NCBI RefSeq assembly: GCF_024489055.1
Contig: NC_090234.1
Span: forward strand, 6,012,490-6,076,489
Direction of reading: 5' to 3'
DNA length: 64,000 nt
DNA from: Chanodichthys erythropterus
Lineage: Eukaryota > Chordata > Actinopteri > Cypriniformes > Xenocyprididae
The notes under the pieces: model-generated
Told to the model about the DNA's origin: nothing
What the model saw: the letters and a program-made list of their open reading frames with translations, nothing else
The model's database searches: none
Shown: positions 25,103 to 36,880 of the stretch, in pieces
How positions within the stretch are numbered: position 1 is the stretch's first letter
Layout of the letters: every line of letters starts with the position of its first letter
Position numbers and translations under genes: made by a program

Positions 25103-26160
25103 CCTCCCGCAGAGCTTAAGAAAGAGAAGAGGGATTTTTCACTTCCTAAACATGCAAAGGTCTTGCCATGTCGTGTCAGATCCACTGTGCATGGGGGAAA
25201 CTCTGATCACTCATGCTCAACAGGAACAGCAGGAGAAAGCAGACACATACACACACACTCACTCATGCACGCACACACACACACACACACACTCCACATG
25301 CACATAATCTCATTAAAAACTAGTGCTATTTCTGAGGAAATGAAAGGATGGATGGATGACTGTTTCTTCTTGCTCTCGCTGTTCTGAAATGTATTTAATT
25401 TAGGGCTGTCAACGTTAAAGCATTAACACGTGATTAATTCAAAATCCTTAACACATTAATAATGCAAATGTACTACTGAAGCACGTGAAATTGCACCATT
25501 AATGTAATTTCCATCACACAGTTACATGATCTTAGAAGTCCAGGCTGATTACATCAGAGATGGCAGAGAGAACAGTGACTCACGACCAGTTTTCAGTGAA
25601 TTATTCATTCCAGTGTCTGTTTAGCAGTGTCTGTTAATCTGTGATTGTTTCTGAAGAGTACAAGCCCTCACGTATCGCACAGTGTGTGAAATACAGACTG
25701 AACCAAACGTCAAAACATGCCACCGCTGTATGGCCAGATGATACGCAAACGTTTCTCGGCTGGATAAAGCAAACCAGCGTCTCGCTAGTAAAGTTTTGAT
25801 GGATGACAATTGTAATCAAGGTAAAGACACATACATACACACACACAAACACACATGTACAGAAAGCGTGTATAAGTCCGTTATATTGATGGGTAAACAA
25901 ACATTGTTATATGCACAGACAAGTTTCAGTACATTCACGTTGTTTCTACACAAAGTTCTGTGAGTGGGGAACTGCTGTCTGGGAGTCTCAAGCTCCATTC
26001 TGTTCACTCTTTGAGGATTTTCATCTTGAGATGATGATGATGATGATGAAGTTATATTCTCAGACAAAGTCTGAAATGTGTCTTGCATTTACAGCAGGTT
26101 CACTTACAATTACAAAAAGAGCATTAACACACAGACAAGACCTTACAATACATTTAAAAA
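24823..26160. other. Intergenic sequence with TC and CA microsatellites
   Basis: A TC-rich tract (about 25070-25105) and a CA tract (about 25243-25292) are present. A repeat-like fragment, AGGGCTGTCAACGTTAAAGC, lies at about 25404. Overlapping ORFs around 25621-26171 translate simple-sequence and unique DNA without recognisable domains. Confidence 0.5.
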
Positions 26161-26165
26161 AAAAA

Positions 26166-26700
26166 AGATGATCAAGCTGTTCAACCGGTCTGCCCAAGGA
26201 GATGAGGCAGCTTTCCGTTTGGGGCGACTCAATTCAATTCAAATCCAGGATGAGATCGCTGCCCACAAGCTGCCACATGAACTTGATGGTCTGATGGACT
26301 TGGACCTTCATGTCAAGGATCGGATCCTGCGTCGATGTCAGCGTCACTCATGGAGATTGGAGGAGAGCCTCTCCCATCAGACTGGCTTATCTTCATTTCA
26401 GCCTCCTCTTCCTGACCCTGAGCCCATTCAGTTAGGCCATCTTCATCTCACGCCCCAGGAGAGACATTGCCTTACCCAAGGCCTGTGCTTGAATACTTTG
26501 CCATGAAGTGTTCTTTAAAAGCCAATGCCCATCAGTAGACTGGAGGATCCTGGTGGGCGCTTCTCCCTGTGAAAATTCTTCATCGTTTTGCACCCTGTTA
26601 CCTGTTACAGTCCAGTGTGAGGACTCTTCTAACTCCTGCTCGACTCTGGTGGATTGTGGGGCCGAGGGACATTTCTTGGACTTTTTCACAGCAGCGTAGT
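26166..26700 (+). pseudogene. Degraded Ty3/gypsy retrotransposon gag-protease fragment
   Basis: The reading frame to 26506 resembles the C-terminal part of a gypsy-type Gag: a helical region with LDLHVKDRILRR, then PEPIQLG and LTPQERHCLTQGLCL leading into where a zinc knuckle should start. A stop at 26504-26506 breaks it. In another frame, 26508-26699 contains STLVDCGAEGHFLDFF, which matches the retroviral-type aspartic protease start (LVDSGAxGNF) with the catalytic D retained. No LTRs, reverse transcriptase or integrase follow. It is a dead fragment. Confidence 0.7.
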
Positions 26701-28328
26701 GAGCATCCTGGCCATTTTACTTTTTTTTTTTTCCTTAAACATTTTTAATTTGTATATTTCTTAGCTGCTTTAGTGTTAGGGTTATTATTAGCGATAAATA
26801 ATTGATACTTGCAGGTTGTTACCACTTATTTAGGAATGGAGGTAAGAATGAAGCACTCATTTGATGACCATTAATTTGAAATCTGGTGGTCCTCTAATGG
26901 CTATTGCATTTAGTGTATAGTCTGTTTTCTGAATGTGTCGTGACAGCAGTGTGCGACTGTATCTGTCTGTTCTGTTTCCCACAGTCTCTGTGTGGTTGGT
27001 CAACTCCTGCTGGTGGCCTAGATACCCCTAACCTCTGACCTTTGCACAGGTGGCTGCCTCACCGTTTAAAACCAGTTATCTGACCCTGCTCACACTGAGG
27101 TCCTGACCTTTGACCCGACAGGCACCTGCTTTGGGTCTGCAGTGATGAAGTCTCTCTGATCACAACATATAGTCATCGATCTACGGCAGTAGTACATGTC
27201 AGAGAAATCCACACATCTATGCCAAATATAAGTGTGTACAGTGAGCTAAACTCACACCATCTCACATTTGTACCAGAGGAAATAGTGATGACATGTTCAG
27301 CTCAATTACACCTGGAGTCACGCTCCCAGAATCCTCTCTGCTCATGCATGTGCACTTCAGTACATTCAGCCTGCCTAGTAATAAGTCACACATTAAAATT
27401 AGAAAAACTGATATTTCTCTTTCAAAAATGTTTTGTGTCAACCCTGTTACATTCAAAGTGTTTTGAGATTTAAAATGTTTAATAAAGGCATTATCAGCAG
27501 CTTTTCAAACATTTCCTTCATCGCTAAAAGCACAATGCAAAGTGTAATTCAAAATATGGATAAAACACCTTTATATTAACACTGTACATTGAGCCCAATT
27601 ATTTTTACATAACAGACTGATAATGTTGAACTTGATGAGGCCAATATAAGTGTAAACATAATGAAATGCCCTACTTGACAACTAATTGAACCAAAACATT
27701 CAAAAAACATTTCATGAAATGATGTCAGAATAATAAATCACTGCATGAAGGGTGAAATATCACAATAATGGGGTAATTGCATTAAATCATTTAAAAATAA
27801 AAATTAATCCGAACTGGCTGATATTCTGCTGAAAAACAAAAATGTGTCCAATAAACTTACTGTTTTATGTTAACTGTTTTTTAAACAACTGAATTCAACT
27901 TGTCAACCACTGTTAGTAAATTCAGTGTCTTGTTAATTATGGCAGTAGTAAATCATAAACACAGAAACGTCACTGTTTGCTGACAATGAGCCTTCTGCTT
28001 ATGACTGCGGCTGTCAGCTATTCAAATGATTTATTGCAGAACATATCCGTGAATTGAATTCCTCTGGCCAAAGCAAGTGTGGTGTGTTTGTTTGTGAATC
28101 CAGACAGACCACTGCAAGTAATAAAGCCCAAAAGATGACATGTTTGTGGTTGGATTTAATTATCTGCTTCGAACTTCAACAAAGCAGGCTGAAATGAGCA
28201 CATGCACAAAGGTGAAGTGTGTGAATTCATGAGCTCTTTCCACAGTAAAACATGCATTCTCATTCACACTGCCTGTCGAGCAAATCAGAAACAGAGCTGA
28301 CCTTTGACCTGATGCATGTGTGTGTGTG
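26701..28328. other. Intergenic sequence, no recognised feature
   Basis: I see no gene or clear repeat ends. ORFs at 27219-27473, 27262-27456 and 28160-28387 are short and unrecognised. Confidence 0.5.
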
Positions 28329-28985
28329 CAGTTAGTGTTGTAGACAGGACCACCTAAACTGAGACCAAGTCGAGACCAGACTAGCACTCCTCAAATTTAT
28401 CTTAAAGATTCATATACTGTCTGAGAAATGTCTTATATTTAATCAATACACTACATAGGGCTGTTTCCAATAAAATCACTAACAAAAACAAATCTTTGTG
28501 TTGCAGAGATGGCACAGAAGTTTCATCTGAATTGGTGTAAGTACACTTGCATAATTGCATAATACTTGTATTTGCAATCATGCTCATATTTGTGAAAACA
28601 GCTCTCTTTCTCTTGTGATATTGCTTAAGTATATGCTCTGTTATAGTCTAATATAAAAAACAAGATCTCATACTAGTACTTTTTTGCAATCAAATGTTGA
28701 ATTTGTGGGCATTTGATTTTTTTTCTGCATTGATATCGAACCAGACACAACAGTAACAACATAAATCACATTAGAAATAAGTTACTGATTGCATTTTAAA
28801 CAGTAAGTTTTACATCCAGTCACATTTATGATGTTAACATATAAGTCACACAATGCACTGGCTATTTAGTGATATCTTAGCAGTTGTGGTCTTGACCAGT
28901 CTTGAGATAATGCAGTATACTGAGATCGGGACAAGACCAAGACTTTCTAAAAATGGTCTCTAGACCGGTCTGGAGGACTACATGA
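28329..28985. mobile_element. Probable MITE with imperfect inverted ends
   Basis: The left end contains GTGTTGTAGACAGGACC and GAGACCAAGTCGAGACCAGA. Near the right end, AAGACCAAGAC and TCTAGACCGGTCTGGAGGAC give an imperfect inverse. The interior has no coding capacity. The boundaries are approximate. Confidence 0.45.
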
Positions 28986-29139
28986 GCAGCACATCAACAC
29001 TACAAAAGACAACTAACACACGTTTAATGAGAGTTAACTTGTCAATTCTTGTCAATCAGCGCTCTCTAGTGTTAATGAAGCGGGCCTCAGTGGTGTTGTC
29101 CTGTTCTCATCTGCTTGTGTCTGTAATCCCCATTAATTC

Positions 29140-30415
29140 ATGTGATGATAATAATAATTATTATTATTATTATTATTATATTTATATATGTTATTGATAT
29201 TTTTATTTAATATTACAATTTAATATTTATATTTAATGTATAATTATTATTATCATTATTATTATATCCATTATGATATCAATTTTGTACTATTTTATAA
29301 AAACAACAAAAATATTTGTATTTATTGTATAATCATTTATTAAATAATAAGTACATGTTTATAATAATAATAATAATAATAATTTATTTACATAAAACAA
29401 AAATATTTTATTAAATGCATAATAATTTTGTATTGTATTATTATTAGTATTAAATTTATATAATACAACTAAGAAATGTTATTAAATTAATGTAATATTA
29501 ATAATAATAATAATAATAATTAATAATTTATTTAATTAATATTACATAAATTTAATTTATATTTAATGTATAACAAATTAATAATAATAATAATGATAAT
29601 AATAATATTATATCCATAATAATATCTATTTTATATTATTTTATAACAAAAATATTTATTTATTGTATAATTATTTATGAAATAATAATAATAATAATTA
29701 CATTTATATAACAATAAAAATAATAATCTTATTTGATTTACATAAAACAACAAAATATATTTTTATTAAATGTATACTAATTTTGTATTATATTATTATT
29801 ATTAAATTTATATAATAATGCTACTAATAACTGTTATTATTAAATTCATTATTTTTAAATAATATTAATAGAAATCATTTTATTTAAATTATATTACATT
29901 TTTTATATTTATATTTATTGTATACTACTACTAATAATAATAATTATTATTATTAATTATTACTATTTATTTAAATTAATAATATCAATTTTATACTATT
30001 TTTTATAAAAATATATTTTTATTTATAACAAAAATAATATTTTATTTAGTGTAATAATAATTATGTATTATTATAATTATTATTATTATATTACATTTAT
30101 TTTTAATATTAATAATATAAAGTTCATACCTTTTATAACAAGTAATGATTTTTACTTAATGTATATTTATTATTATTATCTTTATTATTGATATAATATA
30201 TGATATAATATGATATGATATAATATGATATGATATAATATAATATGATATGATATATGATATAATATATGATATAATATATGATATGATATGATATGTA
30301 ATATAATATAATATAATATAATATAATATAATATAATATAATATAATATAATATAATATAATATAATATAATATAATATAATATAATATAATATAATATA
30401 ATATAATATAATAAT
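29140..30415. repeat. 1.3-kb AT-only low-complexity block ending in an ATAAT pentamer array
   Basis: From about 29140 the sequence is almost entirely A and T, made of TAATAA/ATTATT units. Three or four degenerate copies of a longer unit are visible (CATAAAACAAAAATATTTTATT, ATTTATATAATA and similar), followed by TATGATATAATA arrays. The last part (about 30298-30412) is a near-perfect ATAAT/TATAA tandem array. The only ORF here is a translated TAT run. Confidence 0.9.
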
Positions 30416-31039
30416 GTTATTCTACTGTGAACTGAACCGTGTTCAAAGAAACTTCGGTGACTTCAGGGATTTCTGATGGTAACACTAGAATATTTCCATG
30501 GATATGACTAAAACTGTTTCTCAATCTGTGACAGAGTGATTCAACTAATATATCATGATCTGTGCCGACTGTCACGTTTTGTCATCTTGTCATGGCTGTC
30601 CAGCAGATCCTTCATAATGAAGAAGCCTGTGCCGTTCAAGTCCGCTCGTTTCCGCTTCAGAGGCCTGCAGCCCGTTAGAGATGTTCACCGGACTCCTGGA
30701 ACTCATCCCGTCCGTGATCAGTCGTGTGGTGAGGAGAACGAGGCCTCCTGTCAGTCACCACACACCTGCTGTTCTCCTACACCGTTCATTTAACCGCACG
30801 CTTTCAAAAGCAACCGTCAGACAGGCATCCGAGAGGAAAACAACCCCGCTGGACAAATGTGTGATGAGTCTGAGCAGACTTTAGTGTCAGATACTGTAGA
30901 GGAGGGCAGAGATCAGCGTGAACACATCAAGAGCTTGTGTTGTTCACACACAGCAGACCGTCTCCCTTGCTGTTTGAAAGCTGTATTCATGTTTAGTTTG
31001 AGAGATGTTTTGTGAGGAATGATGGATCTTCTTGTGTTA
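30416..31039. other. Intergenic sequence, no gene supported
   Basis: Two overlapping short ORFs (30536-30793 and 30681-30884) lie here in a GC-richer patch. Neither has a domain I recognise or flanking splice signals that build a longer product. Confidence 0.4.
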
Positions 31040-31290
31040 TACACACACAGATCAGGAATAACATTATGAGCACTGACAGGTGAAGTGAATAACACTGATG
31101 ATCTCTTCATCACGGCACCTGTTAGTGGGTGAATATATAAGGCAGCAAGTCAACATTTTATCCTCAAAGCTGATGTGTTAGAAGCAGGAAAAATGGGCAC
31201 GCATAAGGATTTGAGCGCGTTTGACAAAGACCAAATTGTGATGGTAGACGACCGGGTCAGAGCATCTCCAAAACGCAGCGCCAATGCATG
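31040..31290 (+). mobile_element. Tc1-like transposon 5' remnant
   Basis: The sequence AGATCAGGAATAACATTATG followed by CACTGACAGGTGAAGTGAAT and an ATG at 31194 resembles the 5' end of an abundant fish Tc1-type element. Its transposase N terminus reads approximately MGTHKDLSAFDKDQIVM here, then loses frame. No catalytic domain follows. Confidence 0.6.
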
Positions 31291-32100
31291 TCGAACAAGC
31301 TTGAGTTGTCACTAAAGAACGGTCCAAACATTTTGACGAATGCCTTCTTGTAGCAGTAATACATCCATTTATCAATCAGTTTTCAAATTGGTGAAAATGA
31401 AAATCTAGTTTGCAGGAATTCAGAAGTCATGAGGAGCGATAAATGGCGAACAGCTGTGTGAGATCAGCACTGGTTCACACTTGCTTCACACACTCTGGAA
31501 CTGAGAAGAATGGATTAACTAGAGCGCGAAGCAGATCTTCTGCATTAACCTTTATAGATCGAGGCAGAGTGTGTGTGAGGGAGAGTCATATTTTCGCCAG
31601 ATAACTGTCCATGGAGAGTTAGTGATCACTGGTTGTTCAGGCTTTGAGCAGTAATGTGGGACCACACACAGACTGACACAGTTAAATCGATTAAACGCAC
31701 ACAGCTCGTAACTGGGATTACAGCAGTCAGTGTTCCTGAGATACGGAGGAACCAGTGATGCTGAACATCACCCTCTAAATCTCCACACACACATGCACTT
31801 GTTTTTCTGTTTTTATGCTGAGCTAATCTTTTCTATCCCCTAACACCCCAAACCTCACACAAACCATGCATTTTTAAATTAAAAAGTCATTATTTAGTAC
31901 GCTTTTTCTTCATGGAGACCATTGGCTGTTCTCCACAATACTGGTGATTGAAGAGAAGCATTATGCTTCAATAAAAGTGAAATGTGTCTTGGTGACAGAA
32001 GCTTCCACAGTACAGACAGAATGACAGTGACAAGACACAGATAATAAAACTAGAATAAAAAAGAATAAGTGATTAAAAAAATATTAAAAAAAATACACAA
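31291..32100. other. Intergenic sequence, no recognised feature
   Basis: No gene or repeat boundary recognised. It may include further decayed parts of the neighbouring Tc1-like element. Confidence 0.45.
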
Positions 32101-32106
32101 TAGATA

Positions 32107-33306
32107 CAGTGGCATGAAAAAGTATGTGAACCACTTGCAGAATCTGTGAAAATGTGAATAATTTTAACAAAATAAGGGAGATAATAAAAAATGCATGTTA
32201 TTTTTTGTTTAGTACTGTCCTGAGTAAGATATTTTACATAAAAGATGTTTGCATTTAGTTCACAAGACAAAACAATAACTGAATTTATTAAAATAACCCC
32301 ATTCAAAAGTATGTGAAGCATTGATTCTCAATACTGTGTGTGGTTCCCTGATGATCCACGACTGTTTTTGTGTTTTGTGATGGTTGTTCATGAGTCTCTT
32401 GTTTGTCCTGAGCAGTTAAACTGAGCTCTGTTCTTCAGAAAAATCCTCCAGCTCCTGCAGATTCATCAGTTTAAGCATTTTTTGCATATTTGAACCCTTT
32501 CCAGCAGTGACTGAATGATTTTGAGATTCATCTTTTCACACTGAGGACAACTGAGGGACTCAAACTCAACTATTAAAAAAGGTTCAAACATTCACTGATG
32601 CTCCAGAAGGAAACACGATGCATTAAAAGAATGTAGGAGAAAACTTTAGAATTCAAATATCAAGGTAAATTGTACTTAATTTTTCATGCAAATCTTCTGT
32701 TGGTTCTGAAGGGCAGTACTAAATGAAAAACAATGATATTTAAACAAATTAAGAAAAATTGTGACATTTTCATCCTGTTCAAAAGTTTTCACCCCCCGAC
32801 TCTTAATGCATCGTGTTTCCTTCTGGAGCATCAGTGAACGTTTGAACCTTTTTTAATAGTTGAGTTTGAGTCCCTCAATTGTCCTCAGTATGAAAACACC
32901 GATCTCAAAATCATTCAGTCACTGCTGGAAAGGGTTCAAATATGCAAAAATGCTTGAAAACGGATGAATCTGCAGGAGCTGGAGGATTTTTCTGAAGAAC
33001 AGAGCTCAATTTAACTGCTCAGAACAAACAAGAGACTCATGAACAACCATCACAAAACACAAAAACAGTCATAGATGATCCAGCTATCCACACACAGTAT
33101 TGGGAATCAATGGTTCACATACTTATGAATGGGGTTATTTTAATAAATTCAGCGATTGTGAACTAAATGCAAACATCTTTTATGTAAAATATCTTACTCA
33201 GGACAGTACTAAATAAAAAATAACATGCATTTTGTATGATCTCACTTATTTTGTTAAAATTTTGCACATTTTCACAGATTCTGAAAGTTACTTTTTCTTG
33301 AAACTG
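32107..33306. mobile_element. 1.2-kb mariner-type palindromic MITE
   Basis: Starts CAGTGGCATGAAAAAGTA after TA (32105-32106) and ends ...CTTGAAACTG before TA (33307-33308), consistent with the TA target of Tc1/mariner elements. The two halves are near-complete reverse complements meeting near 32710. Paired motifs include CAGCTCCTGCAGATTCATC at about 32450 and its mirror at about 32963. No transposase is encoded. Confidence 0.85.
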
Positions 33307-33409
33307 TATGTTATACACAAATGCAGGGAAAGAGGTATGGTGTGCTAAATAAATATAAGTACATATAGTGTTGTTTATTGCACATGTTTATTACCCTGTG
33401 GGGGCATTT

Positions 33410-35055
33410 AGCTGTTCATGAGGTAGATGGCCTGAGGAATAAAAAAACGTTCTTGTGTCAGGCCGTTCTGGGGTGAATTTCCATAGCAAGTTAACAACGT
33501 TACTAACATAGTTCAACGATTTGGTGTTTCCTGAAACTATAGCTCAAACGAACGTTTCGGGAAACCATCATGACTAGTTATTTGAGTTTTTCAATGATAC
33601 ATCGTACTATGGTAGTGAAGCAGCGCGTTACGTCACTGTACAGGAAACGCACCCCAGGATCATGAGTACAGCTCTTGGAAAGTGATGAGGGGTGTACTGC
33701 AGTCCGGACTATCCGCTGTAATCTTCTAAGGTCTGATTTGGTAGCTGAGCTGAACCAGACAGTTATAGAAGTGCAGAGGACAGATTCAATGACTGCAGAG
33801 CAGAAGTGTTTCAGCAGCTCCTTGAACTTCCTCAGCTGATGAAGGAAGTACAGCCTCTGCTGGGCCTTTTTGACATTGGACTCAATGTGATTGTTCCACT
33901 TCAGGTCCTGTGAGATGGTGGTGCTTATGAACCTGAATGACTCCCCTGCTGCCACAGTGCTGTCCATGATGCTGAGTGGGGGGAGCGCTGGGAGTTTTCC
34001 TAAAATCCACAATCATCTCTACAGTTTTGAGCGTGTTCAGCTCCAGGTTATTATGACGGCACCAGAGAGCCAGCTGTTTAACCTCCAGATTCGTCACTGC
34101 CCTGGATGGGGCAAGGAGCTTGACAGAAGGTCTTTTGCGGTGCAGTCATTGGTGTAGAGGGAGAAGAGCAGTGGGGAGAGGACACATGACCACAGACATT
34201 AAAGCTGTAGTCATTTAGTCCCGTGATTTGGGGTTTCTTTGGGATGGGGATGATGGTGGAGCATTTGAAGCAGGAAGGGACCTTGCACAGCTCCAGTGAT
34301 CTGTTGAAGATCTGTGTGAAGATAGATGACAGCTGGTCAGCACAGGATTTCAGACAGGCACACCTTCTGGGCCTGGTGCTTTCCTTGATCGTAAGTGCAG
34401 GAGGGAGGGAGAGGAGGTTGCTGGAAGCATTAATGAGTGCATGGAGAGAAGGTGAGACCGGGTTTTTCAAAACCGCGACACAGTTGATTCGACACAGTTC
34501 TGGGGGGTGCTGTCTGTTTGTGAGGTCTTTCAGTCATTTCCACACTGATGCAGGGTCGTTGGCTAAAAATTGGTTCCTCTTAGCCACTCTGATCTCCTTC
34601 GTCAGTGTGTTTTTGGCCTGTTTATACAAGACTCTGTCCAAATTCCTGTAGGCATCTTCTTTGGCTTGACCAAGCTGTCTGAGTTTTGCATATATCCCCG
34701 TAGGGATGCACATATCCTCATCTTTCCCCCATCTTTCACAGTCCTTGTTATAGGTTTACAGGAGAGATTTGCCTCATTAAAGTCCCTGAGAATGATTAAA
34801 AGAGTTGTTGCTCTGTGTCTGTGATCTGATCAGCCGCTGTTGCAGCGCTGCGTTCACACACACTTGTGCAGGAATGTAATCACTCACGAGAATCAACGAG
34901 GAAAACTCCTGCGGCGAGTAGAAAGGCTTACAGTTGATGAAGAGCACTTCTAGATCGGCGCAGCACATCTTCTTCAACACGGTTACATCTGTACACCATC
35001 TTTCGTTGATGTAGAAGCATGTCCCGCCGCCACAAGATTTCCCAGTCCATTCCTT
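33410..35055 (-). pseudogene. Decayed non-LTR retrotransposon (LINE) with endonuclease and RT fragments
   Basis: Read on the minus strand from 35055, CGGGTCFYINERWCTDV and LEVLFINCKPFYSPQEF match the APE-type endonuclease of teleost CR1/L2/jockey-group LINEs. Next comes the pre-RT region at 34470-34200 (IFNRSLELCKVPSCFK, IIPIPKK). Then comes the RT C-terminal part (EVKQLALWCRHNNLELN, SFRFISTTISQDLKW, RKFKELLKHFCSAVIES) at 34097-33578. The tail FFIPQAIYLMNS, ending in a stop, is at about 33455-33415. The RT core with the catalytic YADD box is deleted, there are several frame breaks, and a MITE interrupts the 3' end. It is a dead copy on the insig2 strand. Confidence 0.85.
33468..33657. mobile_element. 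190-bp MITE inserted in the LINE
   Basis: Inverted termini CTGGGGTGAATTTCC (33468-33482) and GGAAACGCACCCCAG (33643-33657) bound a stretch that interrupts the LINE reading frame. Internal inverted motifs such as CGTTTCGGGAAACC are also present. LINE-like coding similarity resumes on both sides. Confidence 0.7.
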
Positions 35056-36060
35056 TAATTACAGCGTATCAGAACTGTTATGAGGTTTATAGGCTGCCTA
35101 CTATTTTAAATTAATTAATTCTTATAATATAATATAATATAATAAAACCATAATATTTGATAAATCAGGTGCTGTTTTATTATGAGCTTGATCTACCTTG
35201 AATAAAGTTCATTATACCATGGTCTGTCTGAATACTTGATTCTGATTGGCTGGAAGGTGTAAAATAAATCTGTTTAATGCACAGGCAGTTCCAGGTCAGT
35301 TTAATCACCGTTCAATATTAATGCACTGCTTTCACTGAAGCACACAGACGCACCTTACTCTTGTGTATGTCTAACGTCTGAAATATAGATGTATATTGTT
35401 GTATACATCTGATGCATTGACTGCATTATTATATACATTGTTTGTTTCTACCAGCTGAATGAATTAAATGACTTTGTGCATGCTACAGATCCTACAGATA
35501 GAGTTTAAGTGGCGATTAAACCTTACTTTACACCCATAGCAAGAGACGTTAAAGGTCAAAAACAGGCACTGACTGTTGAAGAAATGCCTCAGAAAGCAGA
35601 AGAAAAACAGTGCAAATGCACATTATAATATTAAACACAAATTAATTTCAAAGAAAGTCTCTTTTAATAATGCAGATTACAAACATGTAACTTCAACTTC
35701 AAAAAACAGTAAATGTGGTTAAATACAAACCATGGATCAAGTAATCGCCAAAGCATGAGAAAACACCCCAACATACCCAGTTTCCGACGGTCACCAATGA
35801 ACTGTGCAATTACTATACAATTATTTCAGTTGTGAATGTTCATTGTAACACTTAATATACGTTGTATCCCACTTACTACTTAATATTTCATAAAATATCA
35901 TTGCAAATAAAAAGAGGTAAGAATACAAAAAAAAAAAAAACTCCCTTAATCCAAAATCAGTGCACAGATGGTGGTCTGCCTGTTCTAGACTTTTTACTTT
36001 GAGCTCCAATCTATCTCTTATTTTAAGGCTTAATTAATAATCAATGGAACGTCATTGAAA
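35056..36060. other. Intergenic sequence between LINE and insig2 3'UTR
   Basis: AT-rich sequence with no recognised gene. A minus-strand ORF at 35821-36009 is short and unsupported. Confidence 0.5.
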
Positions 36061-36065
36061 ATCAT

Positions 36066-36077
36066 TTTATTTTTATT
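36066..36077 (-). terminator. Candidate insig2 polyadenylation signal (AATAAAAATAAA)
   Basis: On the minus strand two overlapping AATAAA hexamers lie about 805 nt after the insig2 stop codon, which would give a 3'UTR of roughly 0.8 kb. No stronger signal is evident between here and the stop. A more distal site cannot be excluded. Confidence 0.4.
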
Positions 36078-36880
36078 CTGAAACAGCCGTTTATATCGGA
36101 CCTGGAAGTGATTTCTGTATGCAAGGAAGCATCTTTCAGTCAAAACTGGGCTCTAGCAGGGAATGATCTGGTTATTACGAGGAATGCATCACATTAAAAT
36201 ATTCAAGTTGTAATTAAAGCAGTAATAAACACCTTGTTGAACACTAATTCCCTTCACAACTAAATATGGTGATGTCTTCCCTGTATTTTGTATACATACA
36301 GTTTGATGCAGTGAGTTGTGCTCTGACGCCCACTAGTGCTGGATCTGAGACATCACAGGAGCAGATGGGAAGCCCTGTCATAATACTCCATATTGCTCTT
36401 TTGAGATCTGATGGTGTTGTTTTGTCCAGATGACTCTCCTCCACCCGTCACAGAGGATGGAGGAGACAACAACAGTAGGAAGGTCATATTCTGTGTGAAT
36501 AACTGTGTTTTGTCTCTCTGCATGTAATGTGTCTAAATATTCAGTCAATATATTGTAAATTTCACACACACACACCAGGCCTCACCTGCAGTCTTTAAGA
36601 GAGGACAGTCATGCAGTTTGACCAATCAGAGTCAGTTTGGCACTTCACTGCAGCCAGTAGCGTTTCAGCGCCGGCGCAGCGGTGTGTATGAGACATCATA
36701 TATTACTGTTACACACACGTGGAGAACCTGAGCGTCCGAGGAAGCAAACGGGCATGAATAATCCTAACACTGTCCGTCCTCAAACACAGAGAGCGGCTCC
36801 TCCTCAGTGACGGATCGCTCTGTCTGGTCGACGCCTCGCTCCCGTTTCCTGGTTTTCCTGTGTGTGCAGAGGATTCTCCC

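Noticed and set aside
26432..26689. 85-residue minus-strand ORF
   Set aside because: Antisense shadow of the gypsy gag-protease remnant on the plus strand.
30536..30884. Two overlapping ORFs; the second starts MFTGLLELIPSVISR, vaguely like a riboflavin synthase start
   Set aside because: Similarity is limited to a few residues, animals lack that enzyme, and there are no supporting downstream motifs or splice structure.
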